Source: Talpa occidentalis (Eukaryota > Chordata > Mammalia > Eulipotyphla > Talpidae). From it: 64,000 bases of DNA. The position numbers and the translations under genes are program-made. The notes beneath the pieces were generated by a model, which ran no database searches, was not told where the DNA came from, and saw only the letters and a program-made list of their open reading frames with translations. Below are positions 12,103 through 23,055 of the stretch, piece by piece (within the stretch, counting starts at the first letter, position 1; each line of letters starts with the position of its first letter). The stretch is from positions 35,339,359 through 35,403,358 of the forward strand of contig NW_023603184.1 of the NCBI RefSeq assembly GCF_014898055.3, read 5' to 3'.

Positions 12103-13068
12103 TCATTCAAATGCCTTGACCCCAGCTCCCTGCCCTCTTTGAAACACCCTGACCACCTTTTCCCGAATCTCTTTGGTCTTAACTCCATACACTACAGGGT
12201 TCAGAGCAGGTGGGAAGAGCAGATAGACATTGGCCAAAAGAATATGAATATGGAGTGGAACATGGTGGCCAAAGCGATGGGTGAAAAAGGAGAAGAGGGC
12301 TGGTGTATAAGAGATTAGGATGACACAGACATGGGAGCCACAGGTTCCGAGGGCCTTAGACCGAGCTTCATGGGATGAGAGGCGAAGGACTGCTCGAGCA
12401 ATGAGGACATAGGACAAACCAATGCAGAACAAGTCCACGCCAATGACCAACAGGGCTGCTGTCAGCCCATACACACGGTTAGGTCTGGTGTCTCCACAAG
12501 CTAGCTTCACCACGGCCATGTGCTCACAGTATGTGTGTGGGATCACATGACTCTGGCAGAAGTTCAAACGCCTTATGAGGAAAGGACATGGAAGCATGAG
12601 CATGGAACCCCGCATCATCGCTACCACACCAATGCGTGCAATGATGGTGTCAGTGAGGATTGTGGCATATCGGAGTGGGTGGCAAATGGCCACATAGCGA
12701 TCAAATGCCATGGCAAGCAGCACAGTGGACTCCATCATGCAGAAGGCATGAATGAAGAACATCTGTGCCAGGCAGGCAGAGGCTGAGATGTGTCCGGCTC
12801 CACACCAGAGGATGGCCAGAAGCTTGGGGACAGTAGAGAAGGAGGCAGCCAAGTCAATAGTGGAAAGCATGCACAGGAACAGGTACACAGGCTTGTGCAG
12901 GGCTGGCTCAGTAGCAACAACAATCAGGATGGTTATGTTGCCCACAATTGTGGCTGTGCCCAGGCAGCACACGGGGAGTGAGAGCCACAGGTGGAACCGT
13001 TCCAGACCTGGGATGCCCAGGAGGAAGAAAACAGAAGGATCCAGGTTAGTGTGATTGGGAGACTCCAT
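12103..13068 (-). CDS. Olfactory receptor, OR52 family (subfamily unresolved)
   Basis: Class I odorant receptor of 321 residues from the chosen ATG. The reading frame stays open upstream to 13194, but a pyrimidine tract ending CCCAG on the minus strand puts a splice acceptor before 13130, so the upstream codons are probably intron. Within the exon an ATG at 13092 comes first; 13068 has the better context and gives the normal OR52 N-terminus (M-E-S-P-N-H-T). Counting from 13194, glycosylation N-H-T is at 47-49, D-R-Y at 165-167, disulfide cysteines at 141 and 223, S-Y at 261-262 and N-P-V-V-Y at 332-336. It shares the C-G-(D/H)-T-R-P-N-R loop with the gene at 30585. I could not match a human subfamily. 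It is intact, with a tail slightly longer than its neighbours'. Confidence 0.93.
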   Translation of the reverse strand: MESPNHTNLDPSVFFLLGIPGLERFHLWLSLPVCCLGTATIVGNITILIVVATEPALHKPVYLFLCMLSTIDLAASFSTVPKLLAILWCGAGHISASACLAQMFFIHAFCMMESTVLLAMAFDRYVAICHPLRYATILTDTIIARIGVVAMMRGSMLMLPCPFLIRRLNFCQSHVIPHTYCEHMAVVKLACGDTRPNRVYGLTAALLVIGVDLFCIGLSYVLIARAVLRLSSHEARSKALGTCGSHVCVILISYTPALFSFFTHRFGHHVPLHIHILLANVYLLFPPALNPVVYGVKTKEIREKVVRVFQRGQGAGVKAFE

Positions 13069-13185
13069 GACGTGGCCAAGGGTTTTGAGCATCTTCTTTG
13101 TCAGAAGCCCCCACACAGTATCACAGAGAACTGGGATGTGAATGAGAGTAGAGAGATGTTCAGTAGTTATGTAATAATAAGCCAT

Positions 13186-13325
13186 CCGTGTCATCTGTAA
13201 AATAAGGGTGATAATAATACTATCCTGTAGAGTTATTAAGAGGATTGTAAATGATTAGTATTTGTAAAGAGCTTGGAATAGTGCCTGACACATAATACTA
13301 GCAAAATAAAGTAAATGAATGTGAC
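13186..13325 (-). mobile_element. MIR relic, antisense
   Basis: The plus strand reads TCATCTGTAAAATAAGGGTGATAATAATA and then GAGCTTGGAATAGTGCCTGACACATA in short pieces, which is the reverse complement of the MIR consensus. It abuts the apparent intron acceptor of the neighbouring receptor, and the in-frame extension of that receptor's ORF runs into it. Confidence 0.75.
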
Positions 13326-14141
13326 AAAGGGCTCAAATAAGCACTTAAATAAGTTAGGATTGTCTTCTACCTGAGATCTGGCCAACATCTAAGATTGCCA
13401 AGAAAGAGATAGCCCCTGTTCATTCTCAGAAATATACTTCCCCCACATATTCACACACACACACACACACACTTTCACAGAGTATGAGAAGATATTAGGT
13501 GGAAACCTCAGTACTGCCAACAGAGTTCACTAGGTGAAGTTGGAATTCTTGTTTATCAAATTAGAGTGTCTTCTGGTTTGGGAACTAGTGCTTGGTAATT
13601 ATTTCTGATATTATTACCATCATCATTTCCACCCCTATTACTAACCAAGAGACATTTTCCCATATCTCCAATGAACCAATCTGAAATTTCATGAGATACT
13701 TCATTTACTACTTCAGGTGGATTTAAGAGAAGAAACAAAGCCACTTTCCATTACCCCAAAATGTTGGCATCAACCCTCTTTATACTCCATTCTATTTCTG
13801 AAATAGAAATTTATAACTTTTTACAGTCCATCGCTGGGTTAATACATCCATTGTTATATCTGTGTCTGTTAACAATTTCAAAGAAAAGCATCCTTTCCCA
13901 ATGTCAAGAAGTGATTTTATAAGATGACTGACTCCTGGCTGGTTAATGATGACTCATCTCTCCTTGTGGAAAGATCTTATATTCCTCTCTCCCCTGTGCC
14001 ATCTTTTCCATACCTCCACTTTCTAACATGACACAAACTGCCAACAAGGATTACTTAAGCTAAAAAGAATTATGCAGAACATGTGAAATTATGATGGTAA
14101 TTAAACAAAGGTGATGGTAATTAAACAAAAGTTTAATCATT
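13326..14141. other. Intergenic, short AC repeat only
   Basis: The 5' flank of the second receptor. A short (AC)n run sits at about 13453-13473. Nothing else was recognised. Confidence 0.4.
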
Positions 14142-14156
14142 AAGATTAAAACTGAG

Positions 14157-14807
14157 GGCCTCCCCGGTGGCGCAGCGGTTGAGCGCTGGGTTGCGAAGCT
14201 GCCCGCAGCTCTGTGGCGCCGGTTCGATCCCCGGCTGCTCGCCGGCCACCGGAGGAGGGTCCCACATGGCGCGCAGACCTCTCCTGCCGCCCGCTGCTCC
14301 CCTCAGCCGTGTACTTCGGTCCTTCTGCCTGCTCTGCTCCCCGCTCTGGCTCTGGTGGATTCTCTCACCCTCCCGCGCTTCTGACTGTACCCAGTGCATG
14401 TATAAACAAAACAAACAAAAAAAGATAAACACATGCAATTTGCAGCAACATGGATGGCGCTGGAAGGGATCATGCTCAGCGAAATAAGCCAAAAAGAAAA
14501 AGAAAAATACCGGATGGTCTCACTCATAACAGGAATCTAGAAAACTTAAATAAGGGACCAGGAAAATGAATAACTTTAAGAAAGTGAAAATCAAAATCAA
14601 CAAAAAACTATGAACCAGAGACACTTTTAGGGGGGCGGGGCCGGGAGGGGAGGGATTGGGGTCAGAATGGGGGGGCTGCAATTGTATGGGGAGTATAACA
14701 ATAAAATTTATTATTAAAAAAAATAATAATAAAAAGCTTTTATAGAAACCAAAAAAATAAATAAATAAATAAATAAATAAGTAAAACATGCCTCTAAAAA
14801 AAAAAAA
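14157..14807 (+). mobile_element. SINE (young, variant tail) split by an L1 insertion
   Basis: The SINE body spans 14157 to about 14422 and ends CAGTGCATGTATAAACAAAACAAACAAA. The tail resumes near 14750 as (AAAT)n followed by ACATGCCTCTAAAA. A perfect 15-bp duplication AAGATTAAAACTGAG at 14142-14156 and 14808-14822 encloses the whole block. The same tail motif ends two other SINEs here (21114-21443 and 56332-56634), so the L1 sequence between is a secondary insertion. Confidence 0.88.
14423..14747 (+). mobile_element. Short L1 3' fragment nested in a SINE tail
   Basis: This is the L1 ORF2 end (A-A-T-W-M-A-L-E-G-I-M-L-S-E-I-S segment) plus the G-rich 3' UTR, same family as the copies at 8552 and 10075 but on the plus strand. 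Its edges merge with the SINE's A-rich tail. A weak duplication AAACAAAAAAA / AAACCAAAAAAA may mark its target site. Confidence 0.85.
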
Positions 14808-14822
14808 AAGATTAAAACTGAG

Positions 14823-15317
14823 AAATCACTGTAGCTGGAAGTATTCAAGTGAGAAGGAGAACATTACTAGTGTAAATTCATGTCTATCACTTCAAACACA
14901 AATATTCACAGTGAACTGCTTCTATAACAAGCCCTATTCTAGAAGCCGGATAACAATTACTATAAAAACAAGTATGAAAAGACACTGATTCCAGGAAATT
15001 GAGTTATAAAATAGTAATCAAATGGGAATCAACTCTTTACCACAACTCTTTCTTTATTCTGGGTGTGTGTATGACAGCTAAGAAGAGAGGAAAACTCTCC
15101 TTTTCCTTCACAGACCAAATACTGTGCGCACATAGTAGCTTGGGAAAAAAAATAAGAGAAACTTCATTTTGGGATAGCACAGTCCTTCCTTATTGAGTAG
15201 GTGGATTTAAGAAAAGAAACAAAGCCAAGATAGTTCAAATGTGTTGGTAAACAAGATTAACTTTTGCGTTTGTCCTCACAGACATAGTGACCTACAGGAG
15301 GAGAGGTTTGTGACAAG
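14823..15317. other. Intergenic, nothing recognised
   Basis: About 500 bp with no recognisable gene or repeat. Confidence 0.4.
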
Positions 15318-15331
15318 TGCTATTCTTTTTT

Positions 15332-15623
15332 TTTTTTAAGAGTTATTTATTTATTTATTTGCTTGTTTGTTTATTTGTTTATTTATAGAAGAACAGGGGT
15401 ACAGGCCAGATTGGTGGGAGGGTGAGAGGATTCACCAGAGACAGAGTGGGGAACAGAACAGGCAGACTGATGAAATACATTGCTGAGGGGAGCAGCAGGT
15501 GAGACAGGAGAGGTCTGCTGCGCCATGTGGGTAGCTCCCTGGCCAGGGATAGAATCCGCACTGCAGAGGCTGCAGACAGCTTCACAGAACTGTGATCAAC
15601 CACCTGCACCACCAAGGGAGGCC
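15332..15623 (-). mobile_element. tRNA-derived SINE, old lineage
   Basis: Reverse-strand copy with a long TTTA/GTTT-type tail, the CAGAGACAGAGTGGGGAACAG body (old form) and GGGAGGCCC at its 5' end. Near-duplicate flanks CAAGTGCTATTCT (about 15316-15328) and CAAGTACTATTCT (from about 15626) support it as one insertion. Confidence 0.88.
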
Positions 15624-15639
15624 CACAAGTACTATTCTA

Positions 15640-18318
15640 ACACAGCTGAAGACCAATAAACCACATAATCTCCACAGAAATAGGAGAAATGTGGCAATAC
15701 CACTACATACAGATGAAGAGTCTTATGAATGCACTGTTCTGTGAGCTTATATCTGGAAAGGCAGAGGTCTTAGGCTCTGATAAATTTGAGCTAGCATCAT
15801 ACTTCTCCTATGGAGAAGAATAGCAAAGTGGAAGTTTAGACTTGTCTGAAAACGTGACCATTGCTCATGTGATTTGAGCACTCTAAACTTTCACCTCATA
15901 TTCAGACAAGTGTGTGCTCCAGATTTCATGTTTGCCTTCACATAATCTTTGAAGAAGCAAGATATTTTAGAGCTGCAGAATTTGGAATTTTTAAAAGTGG
16001 GAAGGTATGATGGTAAAATATAGACACTGGAAGTCATCAAACTGGGAACAAGTTTTAGATGTATTTGCATCTTACTGGCAATATTGCCTTTGATAAGTCA
16101 ATTTTCCTAAGATTTAAAAGTTTATGGATTTGTAACATGGTGATAATAATGTTTTGTTTGTTGAAATTTAAAGAGAAGTACCTAGTATAGTGTGTATCCC
16201 AGAGAAGGGCCTCAATAAACACTACTTACTTTTATTATTGTCTTCATTTTAATAGGAAAGTGATCTGTCCAACACAGTATCATCACACAGTTCCCTGAAC
16301 CAACTAGAATTTAGTCTTAGCTTGAACTTTTCTGTAATGAAGACTGTCATTGTGGAGCAAATTTGCTTATAAAATAAATGTCCTTTACAATTTTTTCCTA
16401 TATTTTCTCCCGGGTCACGTGCCAATCATGCAGAGATTTGGAGAATAGCTTCCCTGGTTGTTCTCAGTCAAAGTAGATGTACTCAGCTGTATTTCATGAC
16501 AAAGGTTTGCTCAATGAGATAATATGGTTGTTTGGTAAAATGAGTCAACACAGATCATGGAGCTAGAGTAAGAGATGGAAGCAGCCAAACCCTGCTCTCT
16601 ACCCCACCCAGACATTTATTTTCCTTTAGACATTCTCACAGTTTCCCTTCATCTCACAAATTTACTCACCCATAGCCAGGGGGGTTAACTTGATTCTTCA
16701 CTGAGGTTTCTTCCTGATCTTTAGATATCTGACTCTATACTTTATGACTTTTTTCCTGTAGAAGCTGGACTAAGCAGAGATGACCACATATCACTCGGCA
16801 AAATTGACTTTAATTTTTTTTTGCTGTAAGTGAATATTATTTATAGTTCTTATAGTTTCATTCTAAGGCAATCCCAACCCCTTCAAACACCCCAACCCCT
16901 TCATAAAATTATGTCCTCTTATGCTCTCACTCCCTTCACCATTCCATGCAGTCACTAGGAATAAGCGCAGTGTCAAACCATCCCTTACAGAAAATATTTT
17001 ATGATATTGATGAATATTTGTGCCCATTTTTTACTTACAAGTCAGCCTGAAACTGTCCCTCTGACTTTATCTCTAATCCAAACTTTTTTGTGCCATTAAA
17101 TGTAGTACTTTCAGTATGCTGAAAATTCCAGCATCATAGTTTGAGGGAAAGACTAAGGTGGATAAAACTTTCTGTGTCTGAAACTGCAGTAAAAACTAAA
17201 GGCTGTATCCTCTCTGCACAGGAGCATAGCTAAACTTGGGTTATCTGCACCCATTTTGAGAACAACAGACCATAAAAAAGCTTAAATTAGTCTTTTAGAA
17301 CCCTGGATCATGAAAAAGCTCAAGGTAATCATTAAGGTTCCGCTGATTCTCCCTGCCAAGTTTCTTGCTGTTGATCTCTACAGCGTCTGTCTAGCTCATA
17401 GGCACACACAGTGCTCTTGATGCCTCGTGGATAATTATTTCTTGTTAGTAACTTCAGGAAGATCATAGTACATGTTTTGAGCTTTCCTCGCAATGCCTCC
17501 CACTGGTCTGGCTAACATATCATTTATTTCTTCCTTTGCTGTCAGCTCCTCACTCTGCTCCTCTTTCCAACCATTGAATCTAATGTCAAATTAAAACTCC
17601 TGTTGTTGGAATTAACTAAAACTCTAAATCAGACTACATGGATGTGTTATTTCACAAAATCCCCTTTATTGGCCTCTACAACTCATTGTTCCTGCCTTTT
17701 AGTGAACTTCCCACCCTCAATAGCACAGATTGATTTATCTTAAGGACTAAGAAAAGTCTTTCCCAGGCTCTTTCTTTAATCCAAACTCACATGACCCCAG
17801 GACAGCAGACATAAGAAGGCACAGTGATCTTGAAGCATCCTCAGAAGATCAAAAGAGCATTTCTGAATACTGGGCCAAGACGCTGTTATACTAGTGAGAC
17901 CTATCTTATAGCCCCACCTGGGAGTTAGGTGGGTGCCACTGGGCTGTGGCTAGTGTCATCTAGGGAGTTTCTACGTTCCCTAGGAAATTGGGCAACCAAA
18001 ATTTTTCTCGTCTAGTTGACCAAATGAGACTATGGAGATGAAGATGAGGGCTTTTGTTAAAGAAAAAGAAAAGAAATTCATAGTCTACCCCCCGAAATAC
18101 TTTATTTTCTTTTTTGGTCTAAAATCTGCACATGTTGGTGCTAGCACTATTTATCAAAGGGCACCTAACATTTTGAGGACCACTGAGGATCTGGATTCCT
18201 CTGTTCCAAATGCAGCTCCATCCCCAAGGATCTCAGGACAGTTTCCCCTCCCGTTCCCTTCTGTGGTCATCTCTGGCTTCTTCTGCTATGTTTATTCCTT
18301 CTTGTGACTTTAATTATT
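15640..18318. other. Intergenic with one MIR relic
   Basis: About 2.7 kb without a gene. The plus strand at about 16060-16235 reads like the reverse complement of MIR (TCAATTTTCCTAAG, GGTGATAATAAT, CAATAAACACT). The rest is unrecognised. Confidence 0.45.
16060..16235 (-). mobile_element. MIR relic
   Basis: The order of short blocks (loss-of-salt 'TGATAAGTCA', 'GGTGATAATAATG', 'GTACCTAGTATAGTG', 'CTCAATAAACAC') follows the antisense MIR consensus. It is strongly diverged. Confidence 0.55.
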
Positions 18319-18324
18319 TTTTTC

Positions 18325-18590
18325 AGATTTATTGTTATTTATTTATTTATACATACAAGAACTGGGTGTTGGGCAGAGGTGCAGGGGGTGAGAGGATTCA
18401 CCAGAGACAGAGTGAAAAGCACAACAGGCACATCTAATGAAATAGATTGCCCAGGAGAGCAAGGGGTGAGACAGGAGAGGTCTACTGTGCCATGTTAGGT
18501 CAGCTGGCTGGTCGGGGATCACATTCAGCAGCTGGTTAGCAATAGCTTGATAGAGCTGAAACTTTAACACTTGCACCACCAGGGAGGCCC
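18325..18590 (-). mobile_element. tRNA-derived SINE, old lineage
   Basis: It has an ATTTATTTATTTATA tail, CACCAGAGACAGAGTG body and GCACCACCAGGGAGGCCC head on the minus strand. The B-box region is heavily mutated, fitting an old copy. Confidence 0.85.
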
Positions 18591-19176
18591 TCTTGGGACT
18601 GTATTATAGAGTTTGCTGCTTATGTTCCAGAGCAGCCATTGTTGCATAGCTGCAGAGTGACTGGTTTTGTGAGAGGCATCATTTTTTAATTAACTGTGTA
18701 AAAGGTGGCAAGATGGTAATGGAACTCAATATGAGATTATACCTGTATCTAGATGTGCTTGAATTCCTGCTTGGCCCTGAGGACTGTGCCTTGCCCCACC
18801 CCCTCCCCAACAGCCTCCTCATCACAGGGTGTGACCTCCAGTGAGATAGTCAAGAGCAGGGTGGCTGCTCCATGAAGGCCTGGAGGGTATGGGGACAGTT
18901 GCTATAGCAGCCCTGGGGAGATCACCCACCTCTGGTTCCCACCATTGTGAAGTTATCACTGACTTGCTAATGGAAGCTGCTTTCAGGATCTGCAAAAGGG
19001 GACCTCCCTGGGTGTGGGTGTGGGCAGCCAGGACAAGTTTGACCCTGGGGTGGGGGTGTGGGGGACACACAAATCGAACTAAATAAAATGAAGTTAGAAT
19101 TGGGAAAAAAAGGATGCACATCAGATACAACAAATATGAAACAACATAATGTTACTATAAAAATCCAACAAAAATA
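18591..19176. other. Intergenic, G-rich patch
   Basis: Unrecognised sequence with higher G+C at 18780-19070 and a TGGGGTGGGGGTGTGGGGG run near 19046. No gene is supported. Confidence 0.35.
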
Positions 19177-19431
19177 GGGCCTCCCCTGGTGGCACAGGCG
19201 GTTGAGCGCAGCGATGTGAAGCTGTCCACAGCCTCTACAGCATCGGCTTGATCCAGGCGAGTGTCCCACATGGTGCAGCAGACCTCTCCTGTTGTGCCCC
19301 GCTGCACCCCTCAGCAGTGTATTTCGTCAGTCTGCCGGTTCTGTTCCCACTCTGTCTCTGGTGAATCCTCTCACCCTCCCACGCATCTGGCGGGTACCCC
19401 AGTTCTTGTATAAGCAAATAAATCTTTAAAA
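19177..19431 (+). mobile_element. tRNA-derived SINE, intermediate lineage
   Basis: Head GGGCCTCCCCTGGTGGCACAGG, internal CAGTGTATTTCGTCAGTCTGCC and CTCTGTCTCTGGTGAATCC, with an AAATAAATCTTTAAAA tail. It combines old-lineage body bases with a GCGCAGCG-type tRNA part. Only 16 bases separate it from the next SINE. Confidence 0.88.
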
Positions 19432-19447
19432 AAAAAATCTAACAAAA

Positions 19448-19722
19448 GGGCCTCCCCAGTGGCGCAGCGGTTGAGCGCCGGGTTGCGAAGCTGCCTTCAG
19501 CCTCTGCAGCGCTGGTTCGATCCCCGGCTGTTCCCTGGCCACCAGAGGAGGGTCCCACATGGAGCGCAGACCTCTCCTGCCACCCGCTGCTCCCCTGAGC
19601 CGTGTACTTCGTTGGTCTGCCTGTTCTGCTCCCCGCTCTGGCTCTGGTGAATTCTCTCATCCTCCCTCACTTCTGACTGTACCCAGTGCTTGTATAAATA
19701 AATAAATAAATCTTTAAAAAAA
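19448..19722 (+). mobile_element. tRNA-derived SINE, young lineage
   Basis: Second of two head-to-tail SINEs. A and B boxes are intact (GGTTCGATCCCCGG) and the tail is (TAAA)n-TCTTTAAAA. The near repeats AAATCCAACAAAA, AAATCTAACAAAA and AAATATAACAGAA before, between and after the pair suggest that the second inserted into the duplication or tail of the first. Confidence 0.88.
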
Positions 19723-20384
19723 AGAAAATATAACAGAAGCAAGTGGCATCAGATATTGCAAGTCAAAAATTAGAAAAGTGTAATAAACTGTGAAAAAATT
19801 TCAAAGCAACTTCTAAAACAAAAACAAAAGGGAGTCCACTATAACCCCAATCTTTCCATGTGGACCATCGTACAAGAAGTCACAATCATGCAAAAAGAAA
19901 GAATGATAAAAGAATTGGGAAATATAACGATATTAATATCTGTGTACAAAACATTAAGAGAACCTGCAGAGAACTGGTTAGACTACTAAGAGCTTCAATG
20001 AGATTAACAAATATAAAATCAAAATAGTAAAAAGAAATAGAAAGATAAAATTCATGAAATTCTTATCTTAAACCTAAGATATCTAAGCATCTAAGACATT
20101 CTTATATTAAAGAGAATGCTGCTACATTATCTTAAATGGAAGACTTGATACCTAAAATACTCTTTTTTTTTCAAAAGAATCTATAAATTGTAACTTCAAA
20201 TAAACTGAGAGGAATTCTGCAGATATTGTTAAGCAGTGGCATTTATATGCAAAATAGAAATCTAAGAATAGCCAAGGAAACTTGGCTAGTGAGGAGACTT
20301 GCTCTAGGAGAGCTTAAGACATTATTATTAAAAAAAAAAGATGTTTGTATAAAATTGTTACTATAACAGCAGATGAAAATAACA
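19723..20384. other. Intergenic, A-rich, nothing recognised
   Basis: A-rich sequence on the plus strand. It may contain diverged L1 but I cannot align it confidently. Confidence 0.35.
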
Positions 20385-20500
20385 AAAAACCCAGAAATAG
20401 ACCCAAATAACTAACATATATACTATGAATAATCACAACGGATAGGACACTTCTCCAAAGAAGACATTCAGATAGCCAACAGAAAAACAAATAAATGAGA
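20385..20500 (+). mobile_element. L1 ORF2 fragment (old)
   Basis: It contains ACACTTCTCCAAAGAAGACA and CAGATAGCCAACAG, a well-known segment of mammalian L1 ORF2. It is short and diverged. Confidence 0.6.
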
Positions 20501-20635
20501 ATAAGGACTGTGCCCTTCTGGTATTTAACGGGAAAGAGACAGATGATGGAATTCACTTTATTTTCTTTCATAGATATTCATGTGTGTAGAAAATAGTTTG
20601 AAATGTCTTTTGTCACATAATAGTGATACCGGAAT

Positions 20636-21700
20636 TGTCAGGCCTAGTCTCCCAGCCGGGATCGGATTTCAGGCTGCAGGGCAGCGCTGAGCCCCAGCCG
20701 CTAGACCCCCCACGGGTTGGTGTCTCACGAAGCCACAGCAGGAACTTCGCAGACGCTCAGGCAAGCAAGCGAGAAGAGGCAGGTTTGTTTAGAAGAAAAA
20801 GTTCATTGAGGAGAAAAAGAGCAGAAATAAAGTGGGACTCCCAGGCCAGGGAACCAGACCTGGGAGGGGCAAGGAAGCCAAAGTGGAGTCGTGTCTCAGG
20901 GAATATATACCTTTTTTCCCTCATTATTCTAAAACTTCACCAGTCTCTTTGTGATTGGTTAGTTCTCCGCTGTCTCACTCAATTTGTTACTGAGTGCGGG
21001 ATCTTCACCTTCCTTATCTAACAGGTTTCTCTTTCCCCATTTGTTGCATCTTTAAATTCATGGCCCAGTCTTCTGGATGGGCATCCCTGCATTGAAGTTA
21101 AACAGCTGTCCTTTTTTTTTAAACTTTTTTTTTTTTTTTTTTTATAGAGGCATGTTTTATTTATTTATTTATTTATTTGTTCGTTTGTTTCGTTTATACA
21201 TGCACTGGTACAGTCAGAAGCGCGGGAGGGTGAGAGAATTCACCAGAGCCAGAGCAGGGAGCAGAGCAGGCAGAAGGACAGAAGTACACTGCTGAGGGGA
21301 GCAGCGGGCGGCAGGAGAGGTCTGCGCACCATGTGGGACCCTCCTCTGGTGGCCGGGAAGCAGCCGGGAATCGAACCGGCGCTGCAGAGGCTGCGGGCAG
21401 CTTCGCAACCCAGCGCTCAACCGCTGCGCCACCGGGGAGGCCCTAAACAGCTGTCCTTCTAATGTGTCCATAAATTAAACCACTCTCCATTTCTCCAATC
21501 TCCGCCTCCCTTTACCACCTGAAGGAAACCAAGACCAGCATTAACAAAGTTGTCCTTGGTCCTGGCATGTTTGTTTTTCCTAATGGAATTGGTTATATTT
21601 CTTTGGTTGTCCTTATCTCTGAAGCCTCCCTAAATTCTTCAGAGGTCCCCTCCTGCACTGTCCCTAAAACTGCCTAATAACCCTAGCTTGCCCTGTCTCA
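20636..21700 (-). mobile_element. Probable LTR, antisense, carrying a SINE
   Basis: The plus-strand left edge TGTCAGGCCTAGTCTCCCAG reads on the minus strand as an LTR terminus ending CTGACA. Upstream on that strand are a TATATATTCC TATA-like box (near 20900) and a U5-like segment with runs of T. A SINE interrupts it at 21114-21443. The far end and the target-site duplication could not be located, so the right boundary is a guess. Confidence 0.5.
21114..21443 (-). mobile_element. tRNA-derived SINE, young, variant tail
   Basis: The minus-strand copy ends CAGTGCATGTATAAACG(A)AAC... (TAAA)n ACATGCCTCTATAAAA, the same unusual tail as the copies at 14157 and 56332. A perfect 15-bp duplication TAAACAGCTGTCCTT lies at 21099-21113 and 21444-21458. 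The body is intact, with GCAGGAGAGGTC and GGGAGGCCC. Confidence 0.92.
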
Positions 21701-21897
21701 ATAGGAGTCATTATGTTTTGCTATGTTATGTTCCTCCGGTTATACTTTACATAATAAAGCAGCCCAAAACTCCATGGTTTACATGATAGGCAAAAAAAAA
21801 TGATCCTCTTCCCCTTCCTCAAAGACTTCTAAGTGCTAATCCCTGGAATGTGGTAGTTATATGGCAATAGGCAATGAAGGTTAAAGGTAGAACTAAA
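21701..21897. other. Intergenic, nothing recognised
   Basis: Short stretch between repeats. No feature was seen. Confidence 0.35.
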
Positions 21898-21905
21898 GTT
21901 GGCTA

Positions 21906-22169
21906 GGGGCCTCTGGTGGCGCAGGCCATTGAGCGCAGTGCTGTGAAGCTGTCTGCAGCCGCTGAAGTGCTGGTTCGATCCCCGCCGGCCTCAGAGCAAC
22001 CCACATGGCCAGCAGACCTCTCCTGTCTCGCCCGCTGCTCCCCTCAGCAGTGATTTTCATCTGTCTGCCTGTTCTGTTCCCTGCTCTGTCTCTGGTGAAT
22101 CTTCTCACCCTCCCGCGCATCTAGCCTGTACCCCTGCTCTTGTATAAATTAAAAAAATAAATCTTTAAC
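21906..22169 (+). mobile_element. tRNA-derived SINE, intermediate lineage
   Basis: Head GGGCCTCTGGTGGCGCAGG, B box GGTTCGATCCCCG, body CTCTGTCTCTGGTGAATC, tail AAAAAAATAAATCTTTAAC. Flanked by GTTGGCTA at 21898-21905 and 22170-22177. Confidence 0.9.
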
Positions 22170-22324
22170 GTTGGCTAACAGCTGAGTTGAGGTGAAGAGT
22201 ATTCTGAATTATCCAGGTGAACCCAATGTAATCCACAGGGTCTTCATAAGTGAAAGAGATGTAACAGGCCAGAGAGAACTAGAGAGATGGCAGGATGAGA
22301 AGGACCTGACTGGCTCCTGCTAGT

Positions 22325-22469
22325 ATTTTGTGTTTTTGTTTTTTTTTTTTTATTCTTGTTTTTGTTTTTGTGGGACCCTCGCCGGTGGCCAGGGATCAAA
22401 CTGGCGCTGCTGAGGCTACAGGCAACCTCGCAACCCAGTGCTCAAACGCTGCGCCACCAGGGGAGGCCC
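22325..22469 (-). mobile_element. Short SINE: tRNA head joined directly to A-rich tail
   Basis: On the minus strand the head runs from GGGCCTCCCCTGGTGGCGCAG to GGCGAGGGTCCCAC (ending at 22370) and passes straight into an A-rich tail, with the whole 3' body missing. The flanks TGGCTCCTGCTAGT (22311-22324) and TGGTTCCTGCTAGT (22470-22483) form a 14-bp duplication with one mismatch, so the short form inserted as such. The copy at 63204 has the same junction. Confidence 0.87.
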
Positions 22470-22483
22470 TGGTTCCTGCTAGT

Positions 22484-22748
22484 TTTATTAACAGGAAAGA
22501 GGACCAAAAGATGAGAAGTGAGAGTGCCTTTGCAGTCTGGAAAGATGAAGAAAACATATCTCCCCTAGACTCTTTCAGAAGGATCTTGATTTTTATTTTC
22601 ATCCAGTGAAACTCATTTTGGACTTCAGATCTCCAGAACTGTAAGGTAATAAATGGGTGTTTTAGCCACCTGGTTGGTGATAATTTGTTATAGTAGCAAT
22701 AGGAAGCTTATGCATCTTGTTTGAGTTCTACTTTAGTTAGGCTGATTC
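22484..22748. other. Intergenic, nothing recognised
   Basis: No gene or repeat was recognised between two SINEs. Confidence 0.35.
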
Positions 22749-22761
22749 AAAATTAGGCTCA

Positions 22762-23042
22762 GGGCCTCCCCGGTGGCGCAGCGGTTGAGCGCTGGGTTGC
22801 GAAGCTGCCCGCAGCCTTTGCGGCTCCGGTTTGATCCCCGGCCGCTCCCCGGCCACCAGAGGAGGGTCCCACATGGCGCGCAGACCTCTCCTGCCGCCCG
22901 CTGCTCCCCTCAGCAGTGTACTTCGGGCCTTCTGCCTGCTCTGCTCCCCGCTCTGGCTCTGGTGAATTCTCTCACTCTACAGCGCTTCTGACTGTACCCA
23001 GGGCTTGTATAAATAAATAAATAAATCTTTAAAAAAAAAAAA
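22762..23042 (+). mobile_element. tRNA-derived SINE, young lineage
   Basis: Full-length, GC-rich copy with a long A run. The flanks AAATTAGGCTCAG (22749-22761) and AAATTGGGCCCAG (from about 23043) form a duplication with two mismatches. Confidence 0.92.
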
Positions 23043-23055
23043 AAATTGGGCCCAG

